Positions 50,674 through 63,396 of a DNA stretch of 64,000 nt are shown here, piece by piece. How positions within the stretch are numbered: position 1 is the stretch's first letter; each line of letters begins with the position of its first letter. The stretch is taken from NCBI GenBank assembly GCA_030272585.1, contig BSYQ01000001.1, positions 2,666,001 to 2,730,000 of the forward strand, in the 5' to 3' direction. The translations under genes were made by a program, and so were the position numbers. The stretch is from Bryopsis sp. KO-2023 (taxonomy: Eukaryota; Chlorophyta; Ulvophyceae; Bryopsidales; Bryopsidaceae). The notes below the pieces were generated by a model, which saw nothing but the letters and a program-made list of their open reading frames with translations, made no database searches and was not told the DNA's origin.

Positions 50674-53600
50674 ATGGCGAATATTGAAACCGCGCTTCTG
50701 GAGAGTTTGGACAAGAATGGATCCCTGGAAGACACAGGCGAGTTCGCAAAGTCACTCGACGTGGATCACAACGCGGTTGTTGGCGTGATCAAGAGTCTTC
50801 TGGCTCACGAAATGATCACCTGTGAGGTGCGTTCCTATCCAGCGGACAATCTGGTGGCTTGATTTATTTTTTTTCCTCCTCTTATTTTTCTCATCGAGCT
50901 CATAAGTGTGTTCCACACCCCCTGGTACAAAGGGAAAAAAAAGCTGAGTTGATTTCTGTCCGATCCTATGATCAATGACAGCTCTCTCACAAGGAATGCA
51001 AAAATGAAGATTTAGTTGTTTTTTTTTCCTTTTTTTTTCAATCTTTTGTTGGTTTTCTGCTGATGGGATTTTGATTTTCGTTTTTTTGTTTGAAGGATGT
51101 GGATCACTTTCGGCATGCATTGACGGATGAAGCAATTGGATATTTGGAATCAGGAACTCCAGAGGCTCAGGTGTTCAATGCTGTGGGCTCAGACGGTGTC
51201 ACAATGCAAACTCTTAAGGTGATATTCATTCAACAATCGCCCCCCCTTTTTATTTTTTTTAAAGAAATGCTTAAATTGTATCGAGAATAGATCAACCAGA
51301 GGAGGAAGCAATATTGACAAATATTTATGATGCCGTGTTCCAAAAATTGGTCAGAAGAAAAGAGGGATTTTTAAACAAGGGAAGAAGAAAAAAGAAAGAA
51401 AAAAAATAAAATAAAAAATGTCCTGATGCTGCCAGGAATTAGTGTGTGTGTTTCAGAATGGTAGATGTAAGCAATAAGCCCTATACGATTTGAGGATATT
51501 TTGGATGATGTTACATGATGTTCGCATCGACATTTTGTCACAAGGATGGTGACGTGGTGTGTTTTTGTTTTTCTTTTGACATTTTTCGAATCCGTCAGAC
51601 GACTTTGCCTAAGGGGGTCAGTGATATCGGTTTTCGACAAGCGATGCAATTGAAGTGGATTTCCCTGGACAAGAGCCAGACCCCCCCTGTCGTTGTCAGA
51701 CTGGTGAGTGGTGGAGAAATCAGATCTGTGTTCGGTTTTTGTACGTAGTAAAGTATTGCGAAGGAAGGTCATCTGGACAGAGGATATTTAAAAAAAAATT
51801 CACGAAGATTATGTTGTGTTTTGATCGGGTCGATATTGGTTCAGGTGGAATCAATCGAAGATCAATGCAAGGCTCTCTTGGAGGCGGTGTCTCGAGGGGA
51901 AGAAATTCCGAAAGCTGAGGCAACCAACTTGCAGAAAAAACGAAAGCTCATCAAACCTGAGTAAGCAAAGAATGGTGCTACTTTTTCCCAATCTTTTTTT
52001 CTCCCCCCCAAACTGTCAAAGTCTTTGAACAAGCATGTTGGTTTGCAGGTCGTGGAAAACATACAAGCTGAGCAAAGGGCCAAAGTTTGCTTTGGAGAAA
52101 AAAAAGCTGGCAACCGATCTAACCCATGATATGATGCTGAAGTAAGAAGGTGTCATGACAAAAGAAAGGGGAAGGGGGGCTGAACTTGACTCCTGCTTTG
52201 CTTTTCCTTGGTTTGGACTTTCATTGCAGTGCTCTCTGTTTTTTTGTTTTGTTTTTCCCTGCAGTCCTCTTCCTCTCGGATCTTGGGCATTATAAGAATG
52301 CCCCATAACTTCTTTCTTTCCCTGTTTCCCCTTCTTTTCAATTGTAAGAACTCCCCCCTCCCCTTTGGAAAATTGATGCAGACCATACCTGCCAAAAGGC
52401 ACCGTCTGGACACTGATTCATGTCACAATTTGCTTGGAGATCAAGCTTCAGTGAGTAAGGCAAACAGAATGTATGATACAGGGGCTCATGGAAGGGTCAA
52501 GATTTCAAAGATTACAATTTCAATGCGCTAGGATTGCCGCCTCAAGGAGGGCACCTTCATCCGCTGCTCAAGGTAGGCAAAAATCACATGCTGTCTGTGG
52601 AAGAGCCATTCCTTCGCACAGGAAATTATAGAAATTATAGAAAGTATTGGAAGTGCTTGTATGTAGACGGGTCTTTGAGGTTTTTACTCAACCCTTTTGT
52701 CATCAGCTGCAGGCTTGCTTCGGACGCCCTTGCAGTTTTTAAAATCATTGAGATACTAGTATCATCCCTAGACTTTTTTTTCGTTTTTTTTTTCGGTGTT
52801 GTTTCCATTTTTTTTTTTTTTGGGGGGGGGGATGCAAAAATAAGATATGAGTGTTTCAAAGAGGGGTTTAAAAATAATGGGACGCTTCAGGTTCGCACGC
52901 AGTTCCGCAAGATTTTCACACAGATGGGGTTTGAGGAGATGCCGTCCAACATGTATGTGGAATCGAGCTTCTGGAATTTCGATACTCTGTTTCAACCTCA
53001 GCAACATCCAGCCAGAGATGCACACGACACTTTTTTTCTGACCAAGCCTGCCACTTCAGGAGGTTTCCCTGAGGATTACCTGGAACGAGTGAAAACGACT
53101 CACGAGTCCGGCGGTTTCGGCTCCAAAGGGTGAGTGCGTCAAGTTTGCTTCGAATCTTGGAGGATTGTCAAAACAGCAATCAATGATAGAATGTTTTTTG
53201 CCAGTTTTTCCATGTGATTTTTATTTTTTAAATGAGGAGGAGGTTTGATAACAGAGTTTCACTTGCAAAGGGCTTGAGGGGGAGGGGGAAGGGGAAATCG
53301 AGTTTCCGGATTTTCTGGGGTTATTTATCATTATTTTCAACGTACCAATGAGAAGAAAAAGTGGTTTGTGCGATGTTGTTTTCTTTTATATTCAACCAAA
53401 TTAGAACCGACTCGAGAGGGTTCCTTATTGATTGGTGATCTAGGTATGGGTATCACTGGAAACTGGCCGAGGCTGAAAAGAACATCCTCAGAACTCACAC
53501 CACAGCGGTTTCTTCTCGAATGCTGTACAAATTGGCAAAGGAAGGGTTCCGCCCTGTCAAGTATTTCTCCATCGATCGAGTGTTCAGAAACGAGGCCATC

Positions 53601-54233
53601 GATAGAACCCATTTAGCCGAGTTCCATCAAATCGAAGGTGAGTCAGACCATGATTTCAGAATTTCTTTGTCACTCTGGTTCAATCTGCTGCTTTGGCACA
53701 ACAAAAAGAGCTGATGCAAGCGTTGGTCATTTTCAAGAGAAAAATTGGACTGTTTGTATCCTCGTTTATGGAATATGTGAATGGCTTGGTCCAGTTTCGC
53801 TTGGCTGATACCCCCCTTCCCCCGCCTCAAATCTAACGTTTTTGTGGTGCGATATTCATCAGGTTTGGTTTGCGACAAGGGGCTGACACTGGGCGATCTC
53901 ATCGGTGTCATTAACGAATTTTTCAGCAGACTCGGCCTCAAGAAAATCCGTTTCAAACCTGCGTACAACCCTTACACCGAGCCCAGCATGGAAATCTTCA
54001 GCTACTCAGAGGAACTAGGGAAATGGATGGAGGTCGGCAACTCAGGGATGTTCAGACCAGAAATGCTGAGACCAATGGGTTTGCCTGAGGACGTCAATGT
54101 CATAGCATGGGGTTTGAGTTTGGAAAGGCCGACCATGATCTTGTACGGAATCGATAATATCAGAGAGCTGTTCGGGCATGGTGTCAGTCTGTCGATGGTG
54201 AAGCAAAACCCGATCTGTCGATTGGGGTTGTGA
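50674..54233 (+). CDS. FARSA: Phenylalanyl-tRNA synthetase alpha subunit, cytosolic
   Basis: Nine exons (50674-50826, 51096-51218, 51599-51703, 51845-51960, 52049-52141, 52482-52572, 52891-53129, 53444-53637, 53863-54233) join in phase to 494 aa, the normal eukaryotic length. It charges tRNA-Phe as an alpha2-beta2 enzyme. The N-terminal winged-helix region (residues 1-90) binds t[17 protein letters not shown] and GGHLHPLLK begin the class II catalytic domain. Motif 2 is [19 protein letters not shown] and motif 3 GLSLERPTM, which contains the ATP-binding Arg. No organelle presequence was seen, so this is the cytosolic subunit; the beta subunit is not in the window. Confidence 0.96.
52808..52831. 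repeat. T14G10 tract in FARSA intron 6
   Basis: Lies 59 bp before the acceptor at 52890. T-then-G on the sense strand, as in the other two translation-related genes. Confidence 0.8.
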
Positions 54234-54750
54234 TGCTCTTTTTTTTGCATTTCGTGGTTTTTTTCGGGCGAGTTTTGCTGTGGAGGTTCACTGTATTCGG
54301 TGAATGTGCAGGAGGGAGCTGTTCTTTCCATTTCATGACACATCTTGAAATTGTTTCTGTCAGAGATCCGTGTTCGATTCCATGTACGTCAAAAGCACAC
54401 AGTTTCAGTTTAATTGTTTCGTGCATCTGTGGAGTCCTGTGGATGTATCGCTTAGCTGGCTTTCTTCCACACTTTCATTCATGAACAGAAGGGGATCTCT
54501 TCAACTATTTGGGGAAAAGACTGCTGAACATGCCTTGAGTGCTCCCCACCGAAATTGGCCCAACCAACCAAAACAAAAGAGGAAAAATGCTTCTTCCCTG
54601 TCAATCCCCCCAGAGTGTGCTGCAGCAGAAAAAGAGCTGTCAAATCTGACGACCGAACGCCATTACACCGAACCGTGGCTGTTCTGGGGCACTCTTGAGT
54701 CGAGGGGGTGGGCGAAAACGAACGATTTTCGAAGCTTGTCGTGACGCGCG
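54234..54750. other. Intergenic between FARSA and LIG4
   Basis: 517 bp, same-strand neighbours. No gene or repeat was recognised. The last 100 bp upstream of 54751 are richer in CG and probably belong to the LIG4 promoter or 5' UTR. Confidence 0.5.
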
Positions 54751-57700
54751 ATGTCTGATTGCAAGTATTCCACATGCAGCGAGGTGGCGTTTGAGTACCT
54801 TAGCTTCTTCTTCGAGCAGGTTGCGGCTGCCAAAGGCAAGCGAAAGGCGGATCATTTGCGTGCATTCAGAGAAAAATACGTGCAGAGGAACAGCGATGAC
54901 ATATTCGAAATCTACCGCCTCCTGCTGCCCGCGGTATGGCCCTTCTCGGCGTTATGGATCCATGTCTTGCTTCCACAGAGCTCAACTGAACACACAAAAA
55001 AAATAAAAATAAAAAAGGGTTGAAAAGGGTTGTGCTTTCATAAGTTTGAGACTGCAATGAAATTTCTGCATCGATTGAGTGGAGGCAAAAACGACTGGGA
55101 TTTGGTTGCCCTGATAAACCGACAGTTGGGGGTTGAAGGTGAAGGTGAAGGTGTCGAAGATTGTTTTTTTGTTTTTACTGCCAGTTGGACAAGCTCCGAG
55201 GCAATTACTGGCTGAAGGAGGCGAAACTTGCATCGGCCTTGATCAAAGCATGCGGTCTGGATCCAAAGACGTCAGCCGATGCTCAGAGCGCCTTGAACTG
55301 GAAGAAATTTGGGACTTCCAGAGCTGGAAACTTTTCCTCCGTCATGGAAGAGGTAACCCCACGCCAATAGTCATCTCAAGTTGATTAAAAAAAAAAACTC
55401 AGTGAGTTCTGCATCATCCAGTTTCGTACATTGCTGAAAATGCCGATCTTTGAGCCACTTTCCAGTTGATACGTTTCTGACTGCTACAAAAAAACAACAG
55501 AAGTCTGCTCCGATCGATTTTCTATCCGGATCACTGCAGAAGCTCATGATTCAACCTAATTTGACAAATTCCTTCTGCTTCATCAATCCTGTCTTACATC
55601 GCATCAGCCCTCATAAATTTGATCAAGGTGTTCTTCTCAATCTTAATCTACCGGAAGGATCACATCATAGCCAGTCATCCGTCCGTTCGACTACGCTCAT
55701 ACCTAGTGTTTTTTTTCTGTTTCTTATTGTAGTATCTGTTTCGCAAGCACTGTGGAAAGCAAGATGGCACTGTGGAGGTGGCCACCCTGACGGTTGGCCA
55801 ATTGAATGATAAGCTGACCGAGCTGGCTGTGGCAGACGATATGAGTGACAAGGCGGAATGCCTCCGATGGCTCATCGTTCGATCCTCGGCAACGCAAATG
55901 CGATGGGTGGTGCAAATCATTCTCAAGGATTTGAAGGTGCGTTCTCAGTGCAACAGATCCTCTTGGCCAAAGAATTCTGCAGGTGGGAAAATAAGAGGAT
56001 TTTCAGAGATGGGACAGTTATACAAAGAACTACTGGGAAGGCAGATAGTGGTTCCATTGGGAAATGTGCCCATGGAAATCTCAACGCACCAAGCAAGCAG
56101 ACACCCAACAGTTATAAGGGAGTGTCAGGAGCGAGGTTGGCTTTTTCCTCTAATCTATTGCTTTTTCTGCAGCAGAACCATGTGCCCAGTTCGTGTATGT
56201 GTGTGTCTCGGTAGGTTGGTTTGAGCGAGACTCGGCTGTTTCGAGATTTTCATCCAGATGCTGAAGACCTTTACAATGTGACGATGGACCTGGAACGCGT
56301 TTGCAAAGAGCTGAAAGATCCCAACAAGCGATACCCAAGAAAGGTCATTTCTGGTCATTTCGATTTACGAAGAAAAACACAACACTCAGCTGGTGGTTTG
56401 CCCTGGTGTGATCCGAAAATGATTTTTGATTTTTTGGCTAAAAATCCAAAATTGAATTCAGGATGTGGAACCTGGAAATGCCGCCAGACCACAGCTGGCG
56501 TCTCGAGCGGATTCCACCGAAGCGGCCTTCAAAAAGATGAGAGGGAAAGCATTTGTTGTGGAAGTTAAATTTGATGGGGAACGCGTTCAGGTAGATCCAA
56601 CGAAAAAAAAACTAAAGAAAAAAACTGTCAAAGTGACCTTGCCTACTTGGAAGTTTCAACCTTTACGATGCACTACGTTTTAGACTGGATTCTTTGTTCG
56701 ATCGAGTTTCTCAGCTTTTGACGGGGCTGTAATGGTGCCACAGAAATTATTGATGTGATCCTGATGTATTGTATTTGTAGTTGCATCGGGATGGATCTCA
56801 GTTTTGGTATTTCAGCCGCCGTGGCAAAGAGCATGGGGCCAGGTCTGTGTTCGATGTTTTCAACACCGTGGCCGCCAAACAATTGATTCCCGAAAGATGT
56901 ATACTGGATGGCGAAATGATTGTGTGGAACAAGATTCGGTGAGCTCCTATTTTTGGATGCGAAAATTTAGTAGGTCCGTTTTTTTCTTGAGCCTCACTGT
57001 TAAAGGTCAAGAACCTTGAAGGGTAGATGAACAACTGCCAAAGGAAAACGAATTGGAAAAGATCTGTCGGCCTGTATCAGGAAAACCCAGAGCGGAAGGC
57101 TTGATTAATATTCCGTAGCTGTACTAAGAATCGGTGGTGTTGTTTTTCTTTTTTTTTCTGTGAAAGAAAATGCTTCGAGCCGTTCGGTACATTGAGGACC
57201 TCGATTTTAGCTGCTAAAAATAGAAAGAGCGGAGAGGAGCTCCTTGATATCGAGCAGCTGAGGGAAATCAACACGGCCAAAGTTGAATACGAGATTCCAC
57301 GGCTGAAAGACATTTTGCTGATCTACATACCCTTCGACTTGCTTTTCATCGACGAGCAGAGCATCATCAACAGATCGCTGAAGGTAAACCCCTCTTGCAG
57401 CACAAATTCAAGCATCTTCTCCCAAAAAGCAAGCTATTTTTTTCGAAACCTGCCCTGGTTTTCATGCGGAAAATTACACAAGCCAGAGCTCTATTGACTC
57501 CTAGTCCTGAACTGGAATTTTTTTTTTGTATTTTTTTTTTTTTTTCAAGGAGCGCCAAGAAAGTCTTGCAACTTCAATATTGGGTGCTCCAGAAAGCGCT
57601 CATCAAGTTGGTCAGAGCGGATTACGTGGCGCTGTGGTCCCTCTGCTGCCAGGCCGGCCTTTTCTGTCCGAAGCCCCATTTTCAAAAGTTGGCCATACTC

Positions 57701-60700
57701 TGCAAGACATACAGGATGTGTATGATGTTGCCCTGGACAGACAGGTAATTTCAGCCCCTCACTTTGTTCTGTTCATGGCTTCTTGTTTCCTGGGCGTTTT
57801 TAGTTTGATAGTGTTTTTCATATATTTTTTTCCTTCATATAATTTCAGGAGGAAGGGATCGTATTGAAGAGCTTGGATTCCCAATGGCGTCTGAATGATA
57901 GGAGCTCGTCCTGGCTGAAAGTGAAACCCGACTATTTAGCAAACCATGAAATCGATGCAGTCATAATTGGATGCTGTTACGGGACTGGGCGTCATGGTGG
58001 AAAAATATCAGAGTATCTTCTCGGCTTGGCAGACATGTCGGGAATGAGAGCAGGGGGCGAGCCTTCAGTTTTCGTATCCTTCTGCCGGTAGGTGGTCATT
58101 TGAGAAGCGATTTGGTTTTTATCTAATTCAATGATAGAAATTATTGAAAAAAATTGAAAAAAAAATCATGAATAAATAAGTTGGAAATTCTGTTTGTTGT
58201 TACGTAGGGTTGGAACTGGTGTGTCGGATGCAGAGCGAGAGGCGATTCGTCAGAAGCTGAGCAACAATGTGCTGGAGCCTGGAGCCCCCCCGCCGAAATG
58301 CTACCGCTTGTCAGGAAATTCAAAGGAGAGGCCGGATGCCTGGGTCAAGGATCCATCCTCATCGATTGTTCTACAGGTAGTAACTGAAAGAACTGTATGT
58401 CCCTGTGCATCGACTAATATCACGTTGCTATTTTTCTATTTTTAGACTGCTACTGGCCACCAAGGATTCAATCGAATGCGACGACTTTCATAGGAGCACA
58501 AATCTGACTGAGTTCTCAATTTGACCAAAGCATTGATTGGATGTTGGATTTCCCCCACCCCCCACCCCCAACAGGTCAAAGCAGACATCAGGACGATTGT
58601 CAGCAAAGTGTTTGCATCAAAGTACAGTCTGCGTTTTCCAAGAGTGGATCGGATTCGCTGGGATAAGGCCCCCTCTGAAGCGATGACTGAGCAAGAGCTG
58701 GAAAGACTGGTGGAGAGCAATGAGGGTCTTTTGGTCGGAGGAGGAAAGCCAGCCAGTGCCCAGAAGAAAACGAAACCCAAGATGCCCACCCCTACGAAAC
58801 CTGTTCGGCCAGCTGTGGTGCCCTATTTCGTCCCTAGTGATTTATCTGGTAACATTTGTGCGGAGGCCAATCTTCGTTTTTCCCTGTTTTTTTCTCTGTT
58901 TTTTTTCTTCTTTGTTCAACTCCAAAATCGAGAGTTTTTGGACTATGCTTTTTTGGCAGAAATTTCTTAAAATGCTGATATTTTGATTCGCTTTGGTGTT
59001 GTTTCTTTTTTTCTTGTTTTATACATTGTCACTGATATTATATGTTGCGCGTCTTCGTTTTTCAAACAATATTTCTGCACAAGATGGTTGCCTTGCATAA
59101 GCTTTCCTGAATTTAAATTCGAGTTCGTTCTGGATAAAAGGGGTAGACGTCGACAAAAATGTGCTGGAGGGATCGGCGGTGTGCTTTCTGAATTATGGAA
59201 ACTACAGCAAACACGACCTGGAGGTTTGCGTCAGAAAACTGGGGGGCAAGGTCTACATGGGGATCACCCCCTCTGTCAAGTACATCCTGGCAGGGGGCGA
59301 CGAAGAGCACTACAAGGTGAAAGGGGTCATCCGGTCTGGAAAAAGGGACATCCTCTCCGTGGAATGGCTGCAGCAATGTGCCGAGCAGCGACAGCTCCTG
59401 CCAACGAGACCTCAGGATTTTGTTTATCGAGCGATGAAGGTGATGTGTCATGATTGCTTGTTGGATTCAGTAGCTGCATGCAAAGGTTACGTTTGACAAG
59501 CTGCTAGGCCGAGCATTACGTTGTGTTGTTTGAGAAACATTTTGGCATGGTTTTCTAGGGCGACTCGTCGTCACTGGGGTACCTTTTGGATTATCCAGAC
59601 TCCGTGCAGTTCTCAGTTGATGATTTGAAACGGATATTGAAGGTCCACATGAGAGGCGACAATTTACAGAATATCGCCTTAAGTGGTATGGAAAAAATGG
59701 CACCCGTCAATCAAGCGAATTGAACCAACCCTCTGAAAAGAGGATTCTCTTACTTTTCCTTCGTTTCTGGGAAATGCAGGGGAAAACCTGGACATAATGA
59801 TCGCTGAAGTGAAGCAGCTTGTGGGGCAACAACGCAGCAAATGGACGGTCTTTCGGGGCTGCACTATGTTGTTTGTGACTCAAGATCTGAAGACCGATTC
59901 TCTGCCGGGAGGGGAAAAGCCTCCGAGCTGTGAGCGCATGCTGGACGGGGTGGCTGAATTGATCCGAATGGTGGATTGCAGCTCCAAAGATTTTCGATCC
60001 AGCCAGTGGCAGCAGACCCAACTCGACGTAAGTTCGTCTGTGAATGTTCTGAGACTGTTTTTTTCCCTTCTCTTTTTGCGTTTTTTTAATTGCAAAATCA
60101 ACCATGAAATCGAATTGTGGGACTCAATTTTTTTCTCTTTTTTGCTTTTTTTCTGTTTGTTTTTTTAATTGCAAGATCTCCTATGAAATATTGTTTTATA
60201 GGTGCGAATGCATGGGGGAAAACTGTCTTCGGATCTAAACGACAAGATATCTCACATCATTCTCAGTGATGGTCTATCCACTGGTCAAGACATATTGAAA
60301 TGCCTGGTAGACAAGGGAGCCACAATTTCGATGTTGGGATGGCTGAAAAGATGCCTTGCTTCTGGGGATGTGAAAATAACCTCAAAAGGGTACGTGTCAT
60401 TGTGTATTCTTTCCCTAGTTTAGGTCTGCATCTTAGCCCTAGGTCCACGAATGGCGAGATGCTCAATCTCTTCTTGTAGTCTTTCTCTTACACATTGATT
60501 TTCTTGGAGTTTTCTGCAACAGATGGATCGATGCCTGCATCAAAGCAGAGGTGCCTGTTGACATTGGCGAGGGGCCTTGGGATCGAGATTCTGTATGGCC
60601 TTGGGAAGAATTTGGGGTGACTCCAACCACAGGGGTCAAGCGGCGTAGAGGGGTGGGCAATGATGATGCTCAGAACGAAGACACCCGAAAGAAGCCTGCA

Positions 60701-61675
60701 ATCGGGGGTAGGAAAAAGGCGGTTGGTGGAAGAGGTAGGGGTCGAGGGAGGGGCCGAGGCCGGGCAAGGGGTGGAGCAACGAAATTGGCTACTCCGAGAA
60801 AGCCTCCAGCACGGGGAGCTCGCAGGAGGAAGCCAAAATCTGAGTTGACGGATGACTCTGAAGATGAATTGGAAGACATGGCAGCCCCGTCCACCAGAAC
60901 CACTGGGAGGGAGTCTTTGGAGTGTGATCCAGAATCTAGTGGGGACTCGGAGTTTCAATTGGGAGGCGAGGATATGGAGGAGTTTGTTACCCCACCTCGT
61001 AAACAACAGCACCTGAGAAGATCAGGACGGTTGCGGCGGCCTGTAATCGAAGAATCAGACCTGTCGGGTGCCAGTGAACAAGAAGAGAACGTGGATGACA
61101 CCACCACCCCTGAACCGACGTCTATCGAAAGATCAGAAGTAAGATCAGGCGGTGTTGGGACTTTGATTGATGCAGTGATTGCCAGTGACTCCGATGCGTC
61201 TGATCATGGAATTGAACCTGGAAACCATGCAAGGTCTGCCCGTGCTCGAAGCACTTGTCCGGATTCCGCAGAGAAGGTATCAGGTTCAGCTTCCGGTGCT
61301 CAGAGAGTTGCCGAGCCGACGGCATACGAACGCATGGCTGCTTTGTTGGAGGAACATGGGCCCCTGTTGGAAGCAGATGGAGAACGTGGCAAGAATTCGA
61401 ATTACCCAGGTGGCCCCAATGAAATTCTTCCATCCAGTGGATTTGCAAACCAACACATTGGGTGTCCAGAAGTGGATGATATCGACCATGCAGAGCGCAT
61501 CCCACTGTTGGTTGGGATTAAGGAATCGTCTGGAGATCTTGGAGCCACTGATCTGGGCCCCAACTTATTGACCACAGGAAATACGACCGTTTCTGAACAG
61601 AAAGCTGAGGGTCAGACTGAGAAAATAGAAAAGAAGAGTCTCAGAGATTTGGTGAAAAGGGCTTTGGGGGAGTAG
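54751..61675 (+). CDS. LIG4: DNA ligase IV with a long disordered C-terminal tail
   Basis: Sixteen exons (54751-54933, 55185-55352, 55733-55936, 56215-56343, 56462-56590, 56781-56938, 57167-57383, 57550-57744, 57849-58087, 58208-58376, 58575-58848, 59141-59439, 59559-59685, 59780-60027, 60202-60389, 60523-61675) close to 1359 aa. It seals double-strand breaks in end joining with XRCC4. The N-terminal DNA-binding domain is exons 1-4. The catalytic lysine is Lys264 in EVKFDGERVQ. ILDGEMIVW and EEGIVLKS are later nucleotidyltransferase motifs, and SWLKVKPDY follows. The OB fold ends at LRFPRVDRIRWDK. BRCT1 is in exon 12, the XRCC4-binding linker in exon 13, and BRCT2 in exons 14-16. The last exon adds about 370 residues with a Gly/Arg tract and acidic Ser clusters; plant LIG4 also has a tail. 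Confidence 0.95.
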
Positions 61676-61859
61676 TATGTGGGGACGATAATGTCTCTCC
61701 ACTTCTGGGGATATAGATCAGTGGTGAAGGTGGACTGTTTTGGACTGTTTTATTATCATGAAATTTGTGTTTCATTCTTCTTTGGACCAGAGCTCATTTT
61801 TTGTCCACGCAAGCGACCTGCCCAACCAAGCATTTCTGGAAACAACTCATTTTTGTAGA
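61676..61859. other. 3' flank of LIG4
   Basis: 184 bp between the LIG4 stop and a minus-strand open frame. No feature apart from a direct repeat of TTTTGGACTGT (61737 and 61747). Confidence 0.45.
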
Positions 61860-62579
61860 TCAACATTGATTCGCACATTGTTCGAATTCCAGGGAATCTC
61901 CATGGGGTAATGTGAAAGGGTTCTGGTCCTCCAAAAGTAACTCAACAGCTCTTGAGTCCAGGATTCTCATCGAAGAGAGAACACCAAAATAACCAGCAAG
62001 TTGCTGTATGTTTTTCCATGACCACTCTTGTACAGTGTCCAGCAAAAACAAACTGGTTTTCCTCACCCCACTCAACACCTGTCTCCACCAGGGTAAAAAA
62101 GACAGCCCAAAATCCAAACTCCCAGAACAGCTGCCTTCTTCCCATTCACACTCTCCTCGGTCAAAGGAAATAGTCGGAACACACGCTTGGGGTGGTTTTA
62201 TCTTATCCATCAGCTCATTTTGTTCTCCAACGTTGGGAAGTTGAAAATTGCCTGAACTTTCATTTTTGGGAGCTACAACAAATCTTATGATATTATAAAC
62301 AAAATTAATCACCTTGATCGCCTTTGGTATTTTTATTTTTTTTTCAATCAATTTCACTAGTAAAACCCATCCAACCACAAATAATGAAAAGCCTATTTTT
62401 TCCACCATAAAATCGCACTTTTTGGAATTTCCACAACTGCCAAGACAGGTGCTAGCGTTCTTACCTGATGTCTTTATGCACGTAAATGAGAATCGCTTAC
62501 CCTCATTTGGAAAATTGAGGAAAAAGATGAGAAAAAAAAACAAGGAAGAGAGAAGAGGATTGCATGAACGAAAAGCCAT
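61860..62579 (-). CDS. Unrecognised open frame with hydrophobic segments (possibly spliced)
   Basis: An uninterrupted 239-codon frame in AT-rich DNA. The N-terminal 110 codons are Phe/Leu/Lys-rich with two hydrophobic stretches (SLFFFLIFFLNF, FSLFVVGWVLLV). The C-terminal part (GNFQLPNVGEQNELMDKIK to EFEQCANQC) has a more protein-like composition. A plausible acceptor (GAAAGTTCAG) before GNFQL and a donor near 62466 suggest that only part may be exon. No family was recognised. It could be a real terminal exon of an unseen gene, or chance. Confidence 0.35.
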   Translation of the reverse strand: MAFRSCNPLLSSLFFFLIFFLNFPNEGKRFSFTCIKTSGKNASTCLGSCGNSKKCDFMVEKIGFSLFVVGWVLLVKLIEKKIKIPKAIKVINFVYNIIRFVVAPKNESSGNFQLPNVGEQNELMDKIKPPQACVPTISFDRGECEWEEGSCSGSLDFGLSFLPWWRQVLSGVRKTSLFLLDTVQEWSWKNIQQLAGYFGVLSSMRILDSRAVELLLEDQNPFTLPHGDSLEFEQCANQC

Positions 62580-63396
62580 CTTCCTGTTTTTTTGTTTGCT
62601 ATGTCCTTGTACATGCAGGGGAGAATCTGGACACGCTCGTTGTACTGATTAGGTAAGTGTGTGCACTTGCCCCTTTCGAAAATCTTTAGGAAAAGGGTGC
62701 GGCCCCTCTGAAGAAGTTGAAAGTAGATACCAATCAAGGACCAGCTCTATTTGATGTTGAACATCCCCCCCCCCCCCAATGTTCTCTTGATCTCCTTGTG
62801 TTCTCGAGATGGGTTTAAAATGCTTTTTCCTGCACTTCTTTTCGAAGCCCTAAATTCTGGTGAGCCAGGCTGTAACTTAATGAATGAATCAGACCAATGT
62901 CGAATATCGGTGCACAGTGCAATCCAACATTTTGCACCATCCAGCATTCTATCAGGGCATTCTCAACACTTGTGCTTAGGTTTATGTTTCTTTTTCATCC
63001 AGTTTGGAAGACACTGTTCTGCATAGTTTACGCTTTTCTGGAGTTGGTTTTTATATTTCTCCTCGAAGAATTTGGAGGAGTTTGATGTCTGACTTGAAAG
63101 GAAGTCTGCTTCCATGTTGCCCCCCCCCCTTGTGCAACACTTTCTTCAACAATTTGAGATAGCTCTGAACTCGATGTATGGCTGCATCCTCGAGGATGCA
63201 TGGTTTCTGCAACCTTACACATGTATTGATACAATGGCCACAACCCAACTGAGATGTGCCATTTGGATTATTCATTCAAACCCAATAAACAAGATATTCA
63301 CTACCCCAAACTAACTAAAAAATAAATGAATTCCAGCAGATACCGACTGTCGGAAACGCTGGGTGATAAAAATGCCCCCATTTCAACCTGCCTGTC
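62580..63396. other. Unassigned interval with isolated splice-like signals
   Basis: A plus-strand stretch 62620-62652 is bordered by a good acceptor (ACATGCAG) and donor (AG|GTAAGTG), and an open piece near 62691-62751 reads EKGAAPLKKLKVDTNQ. These could be exons of a short plus-strand gene, but no start, stop or frame could be closed. A C13 run is at 62766. Confidence 0.3.
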
